Below, piece after piece: positions 1 through 6,515 of a DNA stretch of 11,189 bases. Positions within the stretch are counted from its first letter, which is position 1. Every line of letters starts with the position of its first letter. Origin of the DNA: Candidatus Poseidoniales archaeon (GTDB lineage: Archaea > Thermoplasmatota > Poseidoniia > Poseidoniales > Poseidoniaceae). The stretch spans positions 1-11,189 of the forward strand of contig QXYA01000129.1 of the NCBI GenBank assembly GCA_009887135.1, given 5' to 3'. The position numbers were made by a program, and so were the translations under genes. The notes beneath the pieces are model-generated. The model did not search any database, was not told the origin of the DNA, and saw nothing but the letters and a program-made list of their open reading frames with translations.

Positions 1-255
1 TGCCTCGACTCCACTATTAATCTCTGGTTGAGTTGAACGCAATGCCTGAATCAAAGCATCATACGATTCAATTTTTTCTCGAAGAGCAGATACAACTTCG
101 GTTGTTTGTTTCGCATGCGCTCCTTGAGATTCAGAGAGAACCATTGTCCGATCGACAACAGTTTGGAGCGCTTCTCGAGCAACAAAAATTTGCCATCCAA
201 GGATACCTCCAGTTAAGATGAATAGACTGAATAAAGCAATCGATAATGGTTCCAT
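1..255 (-). CDS. Membrane-anchored coiled-coil protein, N-terminal part (partial, runs off left edge)
   Basis: Reading the minus strand from an ATG at 255-253 gives 85 codons open to base 1, so the 3' end lies outside the window. Residues 4-20 are one hydrophobic segment (LSIALFSLFILTGGILG), followed by W21 and a long polar, heptad-like helix (residues 26-75, rich in E, Q, A, V and L), typical of a single-pass anchor plus coiled coil. The start is supported by a TATA-like ACATAAAG centred 27 nt upstream, which would give a leaderless or nearly leaderless mRNA; no Shine-Dalgarno is visible. The gene is divergent from the 875-residue protein gene. An N-terminal anchor followed by a coiled coil is also how RmuC-type proteins begin, but the diagnostic C-terminal domain is not in the window, so I do not assign that name. 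Confidence 0.72.
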   Translation of the reverse strand, partial: MEPLSIALFSLFILTGGILGWQIFVAREALQTVVDRTMVLSESQGAHAKQTTEVVSALREKIESYDALIQALRSTQPEINSGVEA

Positions 256-278
256 TAGCCAGAAAGCACACAGTCTGC

Positions 279-286
279 CTTTATGT
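279..286 (-). promoter_or_regulatory. TATA-like box of the leftward coiled-coil gene
   Basis: On the minus strand this reads ACATAAAG. Its centre is about 27 nt before the ATG at 255, the normal archaeal TATA-to-start-site distance, so transcription would begin at or next to the start codon. This is positional inference; no other TATA-like stretch near this start is better placed. Confidence 0.4.
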
Positions 287-371
287 CCTGCGGTAAAATT
301 GGCAGTTCAGATGTCGATTTCACAGGGCCCCGCCAATCTCCAACTCCCTATGATTCGAACAAAAAATCATC

Positions 372-408
372 AAAAGACGGCTCACATTGAAAGACTAAGC
401 CGTATTTT
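372..408 (+). repeat. Inverted repeat / hairpin just upstream of the 875-residue protein gene
   Basis: Arms ACGGCT (377-382) and AGCCGT (398-403) enclose a 15-nt loop. Beyond one G/A mismatch the stem continues with AAAA (372-375) against TTTT (405-408), so the whole reads as a 4+6 bp stem. It ends 18 nt before the ATG at 427 and just before the Shine-Dalgarno. It could be an RNA hairpin in the leader or an operator between two divergent genes. It is not followed by a T run, so a terminator is unlikely. Confidence 0.4.
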
Positions 409-416
409 GCCACGAT

Positions 417-422
417 AGGTGA
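417..422 (+). promoter_or_regulatory. Shine-Dalgarno of the 875-residue protein gene
   Basis: AGGTGA matches the archaeal 16S anti-Shine-Dalgarno (GGAGGTGAT) and leaves 4 nt before the ATG at 427. It fixes that ATG as the start. Confidence 0.65.
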
Positions 423-426
423 GCCT

Positions 427-3054
427 ATGTCGAACGATGAAACCACTTCTTCATCCTTCGGAGATTTAGAAGAGTATGCGTCCTCATGGGCCGAATCTGG
501 GTTTGATACAGAAGCCATTTCAGAACATTTTAATCATAATATTCGTTTGTCAGATATTGAGGATATAGAAACCACAATTCATCACTGTGAAACGTTAAGG
601 AAGCGTCTAGCCCTTGCAAACGAAGAAAAAACCTACCTCGAGCGTCTTAGAAACCCATTCAATATTGAAGACGTAGAACTCGACTTTATGGAATGGAGTA
701 AAACGAATTTACCATGGGAATCTGCTTGTTACCGCTATTATCCTCTTTGGTCTTCAGACGATGAAAAAGAGTCCCAATACTGGAATTTACTGCAAAATTT
801 CGTTTCTTTTGACGAGTCGAGTTGGCCTGCTATACAACTTCTCGCTCCTTTTTTGGCAGAGCCCGATACGTACGAAAATTTACTCCACGAAGTTTCGAAA
901 ATTGAAGAGAGCGAAGCACGTCAACGACAAATGCTTGATGAGGCGTTATCGGTTCTACGTGAACAGGGTTTTGACATTACAAAACCAATGGGGAACTTTA
1001 TCGAACAACTTTCGAAAATAGATCACTACCAGGCGATTTCAGATCGAAAAGAATATGTTCTCCTCGACATAAAAAATTCAATCCAACCGTTTGATACAAC
1101 CCTTTCAGAAACATTGGAAAAACGAACACAAGAAATCGATATCGAAGATCGAGAATCGTTGGAAAAATTAGAAAAGAATATTCAAACAATTAGCCACCAC
1201 CTCAAAGAACGTCTTGTTGAGATGAATACCATGTTATCGAATTGGAGTAACCAGGGGTTCACGTATCTTTCAACTACTCAAATCAGTTCTTCGGAATTAC
1301 TTGAATGGGAACATATGTTGCCAGAGATCGAACAATCGTTCAATGTTCACTCTGCAGCAATGGAGCGTTGGGAGACGATCTCCAAATCATGGGAATTAGA
1401 TGATAGCGAAATCAAGAATATTGCAGGTAAGTTAGAGCATACTGAAACATTCCTTGAGAAAATCGAAGGCCTAGAACAAGAATGGACGAATCTTGAACTA
1501 CGGACAGCCTCAATCATCGAACACTGGGAACAATTTGGATTTGATCTAGATATCTGGAGATACAGAGCGACCGAAGAGCCACGTTCTGCTTTAGCAGGCC
1601 TCACCACATACATCCCTCATTTGGAAAAGGCATCTGAGTTAATGGATTCCTTTTTCAATCTCGATACCTCATTAGGAGGGGAAGAAGAAGTAGGACAGCG
1701 GACAACACTTCTCCAAACAGCAGATTTGGACGCCGATATTCTATCGGAAATGGAGGATTGGATTGAGAAGCGCACCCTCAGAAACACACGTCATCGGCGT
1801 ATGTTAGAACGAGAATGGAGTCAGTTAATGAGGGAAGGAAAAACCGAGTTTGAACCGAATTTCTCAGATTTGCATTCCTTTGAGCAAGCGATTGCATCAA
1901 TTGAACGACAAGGTCAACAACATCAATTTGAACACTCATCTTCCCGAATAATTAACAATGCGAAGCATGAATTACAAACACTGGAATCTCAAGGTTGGAA
2001 TGTAGGAGAACTCATCAACTTAGCAGAGGAAGAACCGGCTGAATTTATTCGCCAATTTTCATTATCAAGAGTTGCAATTTCAAACATCTCAAAAATTCAA
2101 AGAAGACTTTCAGCTCTTGATTGGCGAAGAGATGTAACAAAAGGATTAGAGATCTCTGAATTGGTCCGTAACCCTCTTTCTCTCAAAGGGATTGAAACCC
2201 AAATCCCAGCTTTAATACGCCATTTATCAAGCCGTCCGATCGAAGAAGAGGAATTCAACTACCCTCTATGGTCGCCGACACAAAGACCCGTCTTGCTCCC
2301 AAAGAAAGATGGCCATTCAACAGTGAAGAAGCACGTAATTATTCAACCACAAACAACGTTGGAAGATGCACAAGAAGCAATCCTCGAAGCTATGGAGGAA
2401 AAAGTTGAGGTTGAAACTTCAGAACTTCAAGAAGAATTAGTAGCGGTTAAGGAAGAAGCAATTCATACGATCCCAGCTCCTTTAGTTGAAGAAACGGCAT
2501 CAGAAAAACCCATTCAAGATCTTAACGAAAAACAAGAGAAAAACATAGAGACTGCGCCAAGCCCACGTTTATTGAATTCGTTTGAATCCATCCTGAAGCG
2601 CCTTTCTTTGTCTGAAGGTTTGGCCTTTAATGCTCAAGGAAATCTGGATACTAAACATCTTAGAAGAACTCTTGCAGAACACGTAGGTATTGAGCCTAGA
2701 GATGTTCGTGTTGATAGAATGATTCGTCTTTTACTCCGACTCTTACCATCAGACGATGCCTTCAACGATCAACGCGCAGTTTTAATTGATAACATAGAGG
2801 AAGTCCTTCCAAAATATCAGCAGTGGATTCGAATGCGTCTAGAAGCACGACATTCAGGAGCGATTGGAAACTTCCTTGAGGATTCGATCCAGTTGGGAGC
2901 GGCATTAGAACGTACACCAGGTCCTGGAGTGAAGGTCCCCCTTACTGCAGATACGTTACCACTCCCAGAATCTTCGAACGTACAAGATATGGAGAAAAGC
3001 GTTCAACGACTTGTTGAAGCTCTAGACTTGGCTGCAGCTGGCGGCGTGAATTAA
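427..3054 (+). CDS. Large acidic helical-repeat protein of unknown function (875 aa)
   Basis: I do not recognise a named family. The product is cytoplasmic-looking (no signal peptide or membrane segment), acidic and almost entirely helix-forming. Residues ~15-610 are built from about twelve degenerate ~50-residue units, each with an anchor like W/L-x3-G-F-D-x3-I/L followed by helices ending I..L..RL; clear anchors include W21-x3-G25-F26-D27, G181-F182-D183, W273-x3-G277-F278, W367-x3-G371-F372-D373 and L519-x3-G523-W524-N525. Residues ~640-720 are a Glu-rich, low-complexity linker. Residues ~720-875 form a separate, more basic helical domain (LRRTLAEHVGIEPRDVRVDR, then MIRLLLRLLPSDD), perhaps the interaction end. 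The AGGTGA ribosome site sets the ATG. The stop overlaps the convergent neighbour's stop in TTAA. A structural or chromosome-associated scaffold is possible, but that is inference. Confidence 0.9.
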   Translation: MSNDETTSSSFGDLEEYASSWAESGFDTEAISEHFNHNIRLSDIEDIETTIHHCETLRKRLALANEEKTYLERLRNPFNIEDVELDFMEWSKTNLPWESACYRYYPLWSSDDEKESQYWNLLQNFVSFDESSWPAIQLLAPFLAEPDTYENLLHEVSKIEESEARQRQMLDEALSVLREQGFDITKPMGNFIEQLSKIDHYQAISDRKEYVLLDIKNSIQPFDTTLSETLEKRTQEIDIEDRESLEKLEKNIQTISHHLKERLVEMNTMLSNWSNQGFTYLSTTQISSSELLEWEHMLPEIEQSFNVHSAAMERWETISKSWELDDSEIKNIAGKLEHTETFLEKIEGLEQEWTNLELRTASIIEHWEQFGFDLDIWRYRATEEPRSALAGLTTYIPHLEKASELMDSFFNLDTSLGGEEEVGQRTTLLQTADLDADILSEMEDWIEKRTLRNTRHRRMLEREWSQLMREGKTEFEPNFSDLHSFEQAIASIERQGQQHQFEHSSSRIINNAKHELQTLESQGWNVGELINLAEEEPAEFIRQFSLSRVAISNISKIQRRLSALDWRRDVTKGLEISELVRNPLSLKGIETQIPALIRHLSSRPIEEEEFNYPLWSPTQRPVLLPKKDGHSTVKKHVIIQPQTTLEDAQEAILEAMEEKVEVETSELQEELVAVKEEAIHTIPAPLVEETASEKPIQDLNEKQEKNIETAPSPRLLNSFESILKRLSLSEGLAFNAQGNLDTKHLRRTLAEHVGIEPRDVRVDRMIRLLLRLLPSDDAFNDQRAVLIDNIEEVLPKYQQWIRMRLEARHSGAIGNFLEDSIQLGAALERTPGPGVKVPLTADTLPLPESSNVQDMEKSVQRLVEALDLAAAGGVN
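484..2250 (+). repeat. About twelve degenerate ~50-residue helical units within the 875-residue protein
   Basis: The unit anchor is x-[G/P/S]-[F/W/L]-[D/N/E]-x3-[I/L/V]. I place anchors at residues 25, 77, 127, 181, 221, 277, 321, 371, 432, 471, 523 and 573. Spacings are 52, 50, 54, 40, 56, 44, 50, 61, 39, 52 and 50, averaging about 50. The strongest are 25, 77, 127, 181, 277, 371, 523 and 573; those at 221, 321, 432 and 471 are weaker and could be chance. The repeat is only visible in protein; the DNA has diverged. Confidence 0.5.
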
Positions 3055-4232
3055 TCTGACAACTCATCCATGAGTGCATCAGTAATTTCCTGAGACACCA
3101 CCTGTTCTTGAGGAGCAGCGGCCACAGGTATGCGGGGCGCTTCTGGTAGCGGCGCATCCAACGGTAATGAAGCAGAATCAAAGCCTTGCATAGAAGGCTG
3201 GGCTGGAAGAATTACTGGAGGCATTGGCATTGGTAGTGGAGTAGGTTGTGGAATTACTGGTGGTGGTGGCGGCAGAGGATTCGGCTGAGGTATGACTTGT
3301 TGAGGCGGCGGTAATGGAGTGGGTTGAGGCGTTGCTTGGGGGGGCGCTGGAATAACAACAGGCTGGGTTGGTTGCGGTATCGTATCAACTTCTTGTCCAG
3401 AAGCCTGCATATCCGAAGATGCGGTTTCCATCATTGGAGCAGCCGACGTTACAGGAATCTCTACAAGAGCCGGCGGCCCGATAGGATTTTGCTCATTTAA
3501 TTGAGGAGGCGCCGCAATCTGCATTGGTTGAGGTGCAGGAATAGGGGATCTCAAACTCGCATGTAATTCATCGATTGAAGTGGAATCTATTTCCCCTGTT
3601 TTCATGTAACCAGCTAAAGTAGGTCCGATTAAGGCCATACTAGCACGGAATGTAGGCTTGAATACACCTATCAAATCAATATCAAAAACATGGGTGCTTC
3701 CACATGAAGAAAATACGAGGCGGTGATTTTCCAAGTATGTAGGGGCGTACTTTATGCCGAATAAGATAGCAGAAACCCCTAAAATCATTGTCATTTGAAA
3801 CGGGAAGAGGCACAAAATCAACCCAACAAAGAACAGACCGCCACTAACTCCCATTTCCACCTTGGTTGGTTTTTCAACAATGTGTTGGAATCCAGTTAAT
3901 TCACTATCTAATGCCACTTTCAGATCAATTCTTGGAACCCCATCTTGATGTATTTTAGTTTCAACAATTCGAAACAAACCCTCTCCTACGATGATTGAAG
4001 TAGATTCAAGACCGTCCTTCGATTCGGTCAATGTAAATTCAACAACTTCCTCGTCATTATTCAAAAAAAGTGGTTTAGCACGAATGGGAAGGGATAGCAC
4101 ATCATGAATCTCTTTTTCTTCAATAGAGTCTTGCTCTGAACTTTCTATGATTTCTTCATCAGACGCAGTCGTATCGACCACATCCTCTTCATCAGAATCT
4201 TTGCCCCAGGGCGTCTCGACAATAGTGTCCAT
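3051..4232 (-). CDS. Membrane protein with acidic N-terminus and proline-rich C-terminal tail (393 aa), unknown function
   Basis: I chose the ATG at 4232-4230 (MDTIVETPWGKD) over the in-frame TTG at 4250, which adds six residues inside an inverted repeat. The order is: a very acidic, Ser/Thr-rich segment (~4-45); a soluble, probably beta-rich domain (~46-125); a double hydrophobic segment (~128-162, FFVGLILCLFPF then MILGVSAILFGI) likely to cross the membrane as a hairpin; a short globular stretch with LVFSSCGSTHVFDIDLIGVF (~172-191); then about 160 residues of low-complexity Pro/Gln/Ala tail containing three 13-residue repeats and ending in a short acidic helix. Both soluble ends should lie on the same side. 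It follows dnaG by 39 nt on the same strand and may share its transcript. No family was recognised. Proline-rich tails usually bind partners or span envelope layers; either role here is inference. Confidence 0.85.
   Translation of the reverse strand: MDTIVETPWGKDSDEEDVVDTTASDEEIIESSEQDSIEEKEIHDVLSLPIRAKPLFLNNDEEVVEFTLTESKDGLESTSIIVGEGLFRIVETKIHQDGVPRIDLKVALDSELTGFQHIVEKPTKVEMGVSGGLFFVGLILCLFPFQMTMILGVSAILFGIKYAPTYLENHRLVFSSCGSTHVFDIDLIGVFKPTFRASMALIGPTLAGYMKTGEIDSTSIDELHASLRSPIPAPQPMQIAAPPQLNEQNPIGPPALVEIPVTSAAPMMETASSDMQASGQEVDTIPQPTQPVVIPAPPQATPQPTPLPPPQQVIPQPNPLPPPPPVIPQPTPLPMPMPPVILPAQPSMQGFDSASLPLDAPLPEAPRIPVAAAPQEQVVSQEITDALMDELSD
3219..3335 (-). repeat. Three tandem 13-residue (39-nt) proline-rich repeats
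   Basis: Within the membrane protein tail, three consecutive units read ATPQPTPLPPPQQ, VIPQPNPLPPPPP and VIPQPTPLPMPMP. They share the core PQPxPLP with an exact 39-nt period. The nucleotides differ between units while the amino acids are kept, so this is selected at the protein level rather than a fresh slippage product. Confidence 0.8.
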
Positions 4233-4237
4233 ACTCA

Positions 4238-4257
4238 GGTCTAAGACCAATCAGACC
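4238..4257 (-). repeat. Inverted repeat between dnaG and the downstream membrane-protein gene
   Basis: On the plus strand GGTCT (4238-4242) is followed by AGACC at 4244-4248 and again at 4253-4257. In the dnaG-downstream message GGTCT and AGACC can form a 5-bp stem with a 10-nt loop, a few bases before the ATG at 4232. It could be an intercistronic hairpin or an operator; the short arms keep this tentative. Confidence 0.3.
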
Positions 4258-4271
4258 ATCAACGTACCTAA

Positions 4272-5462
4272 TTATCGGTGCATCTCAGAGAACCAAGACT
4301 TGGCTGCTCCGTCTTTACTGAATCCCTTTCCAGGTTTGGTCCCGATAACGGTTTCGATTGAAGCCTCAGAAGCAATTTCTTGGATGCGTTCACTGACGAG
4401 ACCATTGATGATGAGGACCTTGACGCCTTCTGTAGAAGAAGCAGTCTTAGCAATACTAGCAGCACCCATTTCCTCGCCAACACTTCCGTCAGCTAGGACA
4501 AACAGAGCCTTGTTTTTACCAAGCCCATCGAGATGATCGAACATTTCTTGAATTTCAGCAGGTGCAACTTCAGTCTCAAAGACTTCAGGCATTTCTTCTG
4601 CCCATTCTCCTTTATCTGAGCCACCGTGCTTCTTTTTGTCTTCCTTGTCGTCCTTCGCCATGATCTTTGCAAATTTAGCAACTTCAATCTTCATAGACAG
4701 AGACTTGGTAATTGTCTTCTGTGGAAGAAGTTCCCATTCTTGTCCGGTTGGTGCTTGTGCGACAAAATCAACACGTAAGATAGCATGAAGTTGGCGGAAG
4801 AGCATTTCTCCACCGCGGTCTCCATCAATCGCTAGTGTGACCGATTGCTTAGCATTTGCAAGATCAATAAGTTCCTGCTTAATGTCTCCAGCGCCATCTG
4901 CGCTGATCGCATTCTTTACGCCACAGTTGAGTAGATTGATGACATCATTACGTCCTTCGACAATAATGAGGGAGTCAGAACTCTCGACATTTGGTCCACA
5001 TGTTAAACCATGGAAATTCGTTGCAGTTCCCACAGTGAGGACTGAGCGAACTTCTTCGACAACAGTTTTGCTAGCAGCCTCGCCAGAGTTGACGAGTTGA
5101 AGCAGTAGTTCCTTTGCACGGTCAACAACAGCACTACGCTTTGTTGCACGAACGTCAGAGATTTCTAAGACAGTTATCTTTGCTTGACATGGACCAATAC
5201 GATCGATTGTTTCGAGTGCAGATCCGATAATTGCAGTTTCAACATTATCCATACTACTTGGTATGAGAATAAGTCCATGCACCTTACCGCCTTTTGTTTC
5301 TGTTTCTACGTCAACGTGTCCTACACGAGCAGTTCGTTGCAATTTTCGTAGTTCGAGTTCATCGCCAAGTAGACCTTCTGTTTGGCCCATAATGGCGCCA
5401 ATGATGTCTTTGCGTTGAACTGTTCCGTTTACTTTGATATCGGCTTTGATGAGATACTTCAT
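4272..5462 (-). CDS. dnaG: Archaeal DnaG-type primase (TOPRIM)
   Basis: This is the archaeal DnaG family, whose members have primase activity and are also associated with the RNA exosome in several archaea. Numbering from the ATG at 5462 (396 aa): the N-terminal domain (1-~130) opens with MKYLIKADI and contains IIGAIMGQTEGLLGDEL, hallmark of the family. The TOPRIM domain (~163-250) carries the catalytic glutamate in VEGRND (E169) and the metal-binding pair in AIDGDRGG (D213, D215). A charged Lys/Asp/Gly linker (~268-290) precedes the C-terminal domain with VLIINGLVSERIQEIA and IGTKPGKG. All key residues are present. The ATG is chosen by homology to the usual archaeal N-terminus, but a strong Shine-Dalgarno lies 49 nt upstream and suits an in-frame CTG at 5504, which would add 14 residues (LARKNHSGNKQGKA). 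Confidence 0.95.
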   Translation of the reverse strand: MKYLIKADIKVNGTVQRKDIIGAIMGQTEGLLGDELELRKLQRTARVGHVDVETETKGGKVHGLILIPSSMDNVETAIIGSALETIDRIGPCQAKITVLEISDVRATKRSAVVDRAKELLLQLVNSGEAASKTVVEEVRSVLTVGTATNFHGLTCGPNVESSDSLIIVEGRNDVINLLNCGVKNAISADGAGDIKQELIDLANAKQSVTLAIDGDRGGEMLFRQLHAILRVDFVAQAPTGQEWELLPQKTITKSLSMKIEVAKFAKIMAKDDKEDKKKHGGSDKGEWAEEMPEVFETEVAPAEIQEMFDHLDGLGKNKALFVLADGSVGEEMGAASIAKTASSTEGVKVLIINGLVSERIQEIASEASIETVIGTKPGKGFSKDGAAKSWFSEMHR

Positions 5463-5511
5463 CGCCTTTCCTTGTTTATTTCCTGAATGATTTTTACGAG
5501 CCAGATTAATT

Positions 5512-5519
5512 CCTCCTTT
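5512..5519 (-). promoter_or_regulatory. Strong Shine-Dalgarno in the dnaG leader, not matched to the ATG
   Basis: The minus strand reads AAAGGAGG, one of the best Shine-Dalgarno matches in the window. It is 49 nt before the dnaG ATG (5462), too far to serve it, but exactly 7 nt before an in-frame CTG (5504-5502). No ATG, GTG or TTG lies at a usable distance. Confidence 0.55.
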
Positions 5520-5536
5520 CGGCCTTCTCAAAGACA

Positions 5537-5569
5537 GTACTTTTTCGCCTTAGTTAGGCGATACAGTAC
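5537..5569 (-). repeat. Hairpin in the dnaG leader with CGCCT/AGGCG core
   Basis: TCGCCT (5545-5550) and AGGCGA (5556-5561) form a 6-bp stem with a 5-nt loop. Outer GTAC (5537-5540) and GTAC (5566-5569) can pair as a second stem across an imperfect internal loop. ACAGTAC also occurs as a direct repeat (5534-5540 and 5563-5569). No T run follows on the dnaG strand, so a terminator is unlikely; an RNA leader element or an operator fits better. Confidence 0.45.
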
Positions 5570-5572
5570 AAT

Positions 5573-5594
5573 GGTTCCACGCAAAGCGGGTACC
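5573..5594 (-). repeat. Second hairpin in the dnaG leader
   Basis: The plus strand GGTTCCACGC-AAA-GCGGGTACC folds with GGT/ACC, CC/GG and CGC/GCG pairs, one T/T mismatch, one bulged A and an AAA loop (8 bp in all). It stands 3 nt from the neighbouring 5537-5569 hairpin, giving a compact two-hairpin leader before the Shine-Dalgarno. Confidence 0.45.
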
Positions 5595-5612
5595 AAGTGA
5601 ATGTGATTCGGC

Positions 5613-5620
5613 AATTTATC
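5613..5620 (-). promoter_or_regulatory. Candidate TATA box for dnaG
   Basis: The minus strand reads GATAAATT. A start site ~27 nt downstream would fall near 5590, so both hairpins and the Shine-Dalgarno would lie in the transcript. This is placement-based inference only. Confidence 0.3.
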
Positions 5621-5653
5621 CTAGACCCTCCACCTTTTCAAGGCTGCGGCTAG

Positions 5654-5658
5654 AAAAA
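5654..5658 (-). terminator. Possible oligo-T terminator after the small membrane-protein gene
   Basis: The minus strand has TTTTT about 20 nt after the stop codon at 5679. Archaeal RNA polymerase stops at T runs, but five T residues without further T clusters is weak evidence. Confidence 0.22.
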
Positions 5659-5678
5659 CGGTATTTTGGATAATTTTT

Positions 5679-6194
5679 TCATTCTTTAGGAAGCGACGAC
5701 GATCTGGATTCTAAATCGTCTCTCATTTCTTTACTAAGAAACGGCAAATGGGGATCTTCGTCTCCCATGTTATTCTTCCAAGCATCCATTGCACGAGCCC
5801 ATATTTCTTCATCAGCATTCCATTCAAGCCAGCGTTCGACGAAGGCGACATGTCGTTGAACGTCTTCATCTTCGGGAGCTAAATGTTTGAGCAAAAGATT
5901 TGTTTGTGCTAGAATCAATCCCATAGGGGGTGCGATAAGGTATACTCCGAACGGATTACGCTCTGTTGATATGGTCAAGTGTTCTTTCCATAGTCCAAAA
6001 CCGACATCATAAACATAGCCGATTAAAAACACGGTGAAGAGCACGATGATATCAATGAACATGAGGCCAAAATAAGTCGATGAAATTCCAAGGATCTCAT
6101 CAGAAAAACAGAGAGTGCCACTACAATTATCGTCAAATCTCCACTGAACATAGGGCCAAATAATCAACGTCAGTGTCGTTGTCCAAAATGCCAT
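5679..6194 (-). CDS. Small membrane protein of unknown function (171 aa)
   Basis: No family was recognised. Three hydrophobic stretches are visible: residues ~3-19 (WTTTLTLIIWPYV), ~42-63 (GLMFIDIIVLFTVFLIGYVYDV) and ~82-102 (VYLIAPPMGLILAQTNLLL, interrupted by PP and possibly not fully spanning). Between the first two lies a short loop with two cysteines (C24 and C29, CSGTLC) that could form a disulfide if exposed outside. The C-terminal ~65 residues are soluble, acidic and tryptophan-rich (RWLEWNADEEIWARAMDAW), a likely helical pair. The ATG at 6194 has a TATA-like CAATATTAG centred about 35 nt upstream and no Shine-Dalgarno. The gene stands alone, 216 nt upstream of the dnaG ATG on the same strand, and is divergent from the methyltransferase gene. 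Confidence 0.75.
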   Translation of the reverse strand: MAFWTTTLTLIIWPYVQWRFDDNCSGTLCFSDEILGISSTYFGLMFIDIIVLFTVFLIGYVYDVGFGLWKEHLTISTERNPFGVYLIAPPMGLILAQTNLLLKHLAPEDEDVQRHVAFVERWLEWNADEEIWARAMDAWKNNMGDEDPHLPFLSKEMRDDLESRSSSLPKE

Positions 6195-6347
6195 TGAGAC
6201 AACTGCCTGCGACTGCTGAATCCGCTAATATTGACGCATGATAATTTTCTTCATAGTCTGACGAATACCGAACAATATATTTTTCACCGCTTCTTTGGCT
6301 TACAAAACACGACATCTTCACCCAATGTCAGTGAAGGGTTGATTTCA

Positions 6348-6367
6348 CACATGCATCTTTCCATGTG
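6348..6367. repeat. Inverted repeat, possible operator
   Basis: CACATG and CATGTG are perfect 6-bp arms separated by 8 nt, between divergent promoters. The dyad is compatible with a dimeric regulator, but short arms of this kind also arise by chance. Confidence 0.28.
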
Positions 6368-6438
6368 ATGTGCAGGTTCCAATATCTACTTACGAGCAAC
6401 AGCAACGCAACAATATTGATGTTCTATTACTGGAGCCC

Positions 6439-6446
6439 ATAAATAT
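6439..6446 (+). promoter_or_regulatory. TATA-like box for the methyltransferase gene
   Basis: ATAAATAT is the most TATA-like stretch upstream of the ATG at 6516. A start site near 6469 would leave a leader of roughly 46 nt containing the weak ribosome site GAGGG (6503-6507). Confidence 0.4.
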
Positions 6447-6515
6447 GGAAGATTTGTTTTCTTCTATGAAACCGTTGCGGAAGTTCGCAAATCTAAACAA
6501 CAGAGGGCAGTTCAA

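Larger units (their letters stand above)
6195..6515. other. Divergent intergenic region (321 nt)
   Basis: This is the spacer between the leftward small membrane-protein gene and the rightward methyltransferase gene. It holds a weak TATA-like box on the minus strand (6225-6233), an inverted repeat CACATG (6348-6353)/CATGTG (6362-6367) with an 8-nt spacer, the palindrome CAATATTG near 6410, and a TATA-like ATAAATAT on the plus strand (6439-6446). A minus-strand ATG at 6315, preceded by GGGTGA only 2 nt away, opens a 60-codon frame ending at 6133 that overlaps the membrane-protein start; I do not call it a gene. No tRNA or other structured RNA was recognised. Confidence 0.5.

Noticed and set aside
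340..375. tRNA T-loop-like GTTCGAATC on the minus strand near 352-360
   Set aside because: The flanking bases cannot form the 5-bp T stem and no acceptor or anticodon stem fits.
33..418. Two plus-strand frames (33-221 and 218-418)
   Set aside because: The first is antisense to a convincing minus-strand frame with a membrane segment and coiled coil. The second spans the divergent promoter region, has low-complexity content and no ribosome site.
4232..4250. TTG at 4250 as the start of the Pro-rich membrane protein
   Set aside because: It adds only six residues, lies within an inverted repeat and has no better ribosome site than the ATG at 4232.
4147..4536. Plus-strand frame of 129 codons and similar frames antisense to dnaG (for example 4837-5100)
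   Set aside because: They mirror the coding strands of dnaG and the Pro-rich membrane protein and are serine/threonine-rich as expected for antisense shadows.
5463..5531. TTG at 5531 as the dnaG start
   Set aside because: It would place the Shine-Dalgarno inside the coding sequence. The conserved family N-terminus begins at the ATG at 5462, with CTG at 5504 the only alternative with a matching ribosome site.
5545..5561. Rho-independent-like terminator at the CGCCT/AGGCG hairpin
   Set aside because: On the dnaG strand the stem is followed by A residues, not T, and on the plus strand no gene ends here.
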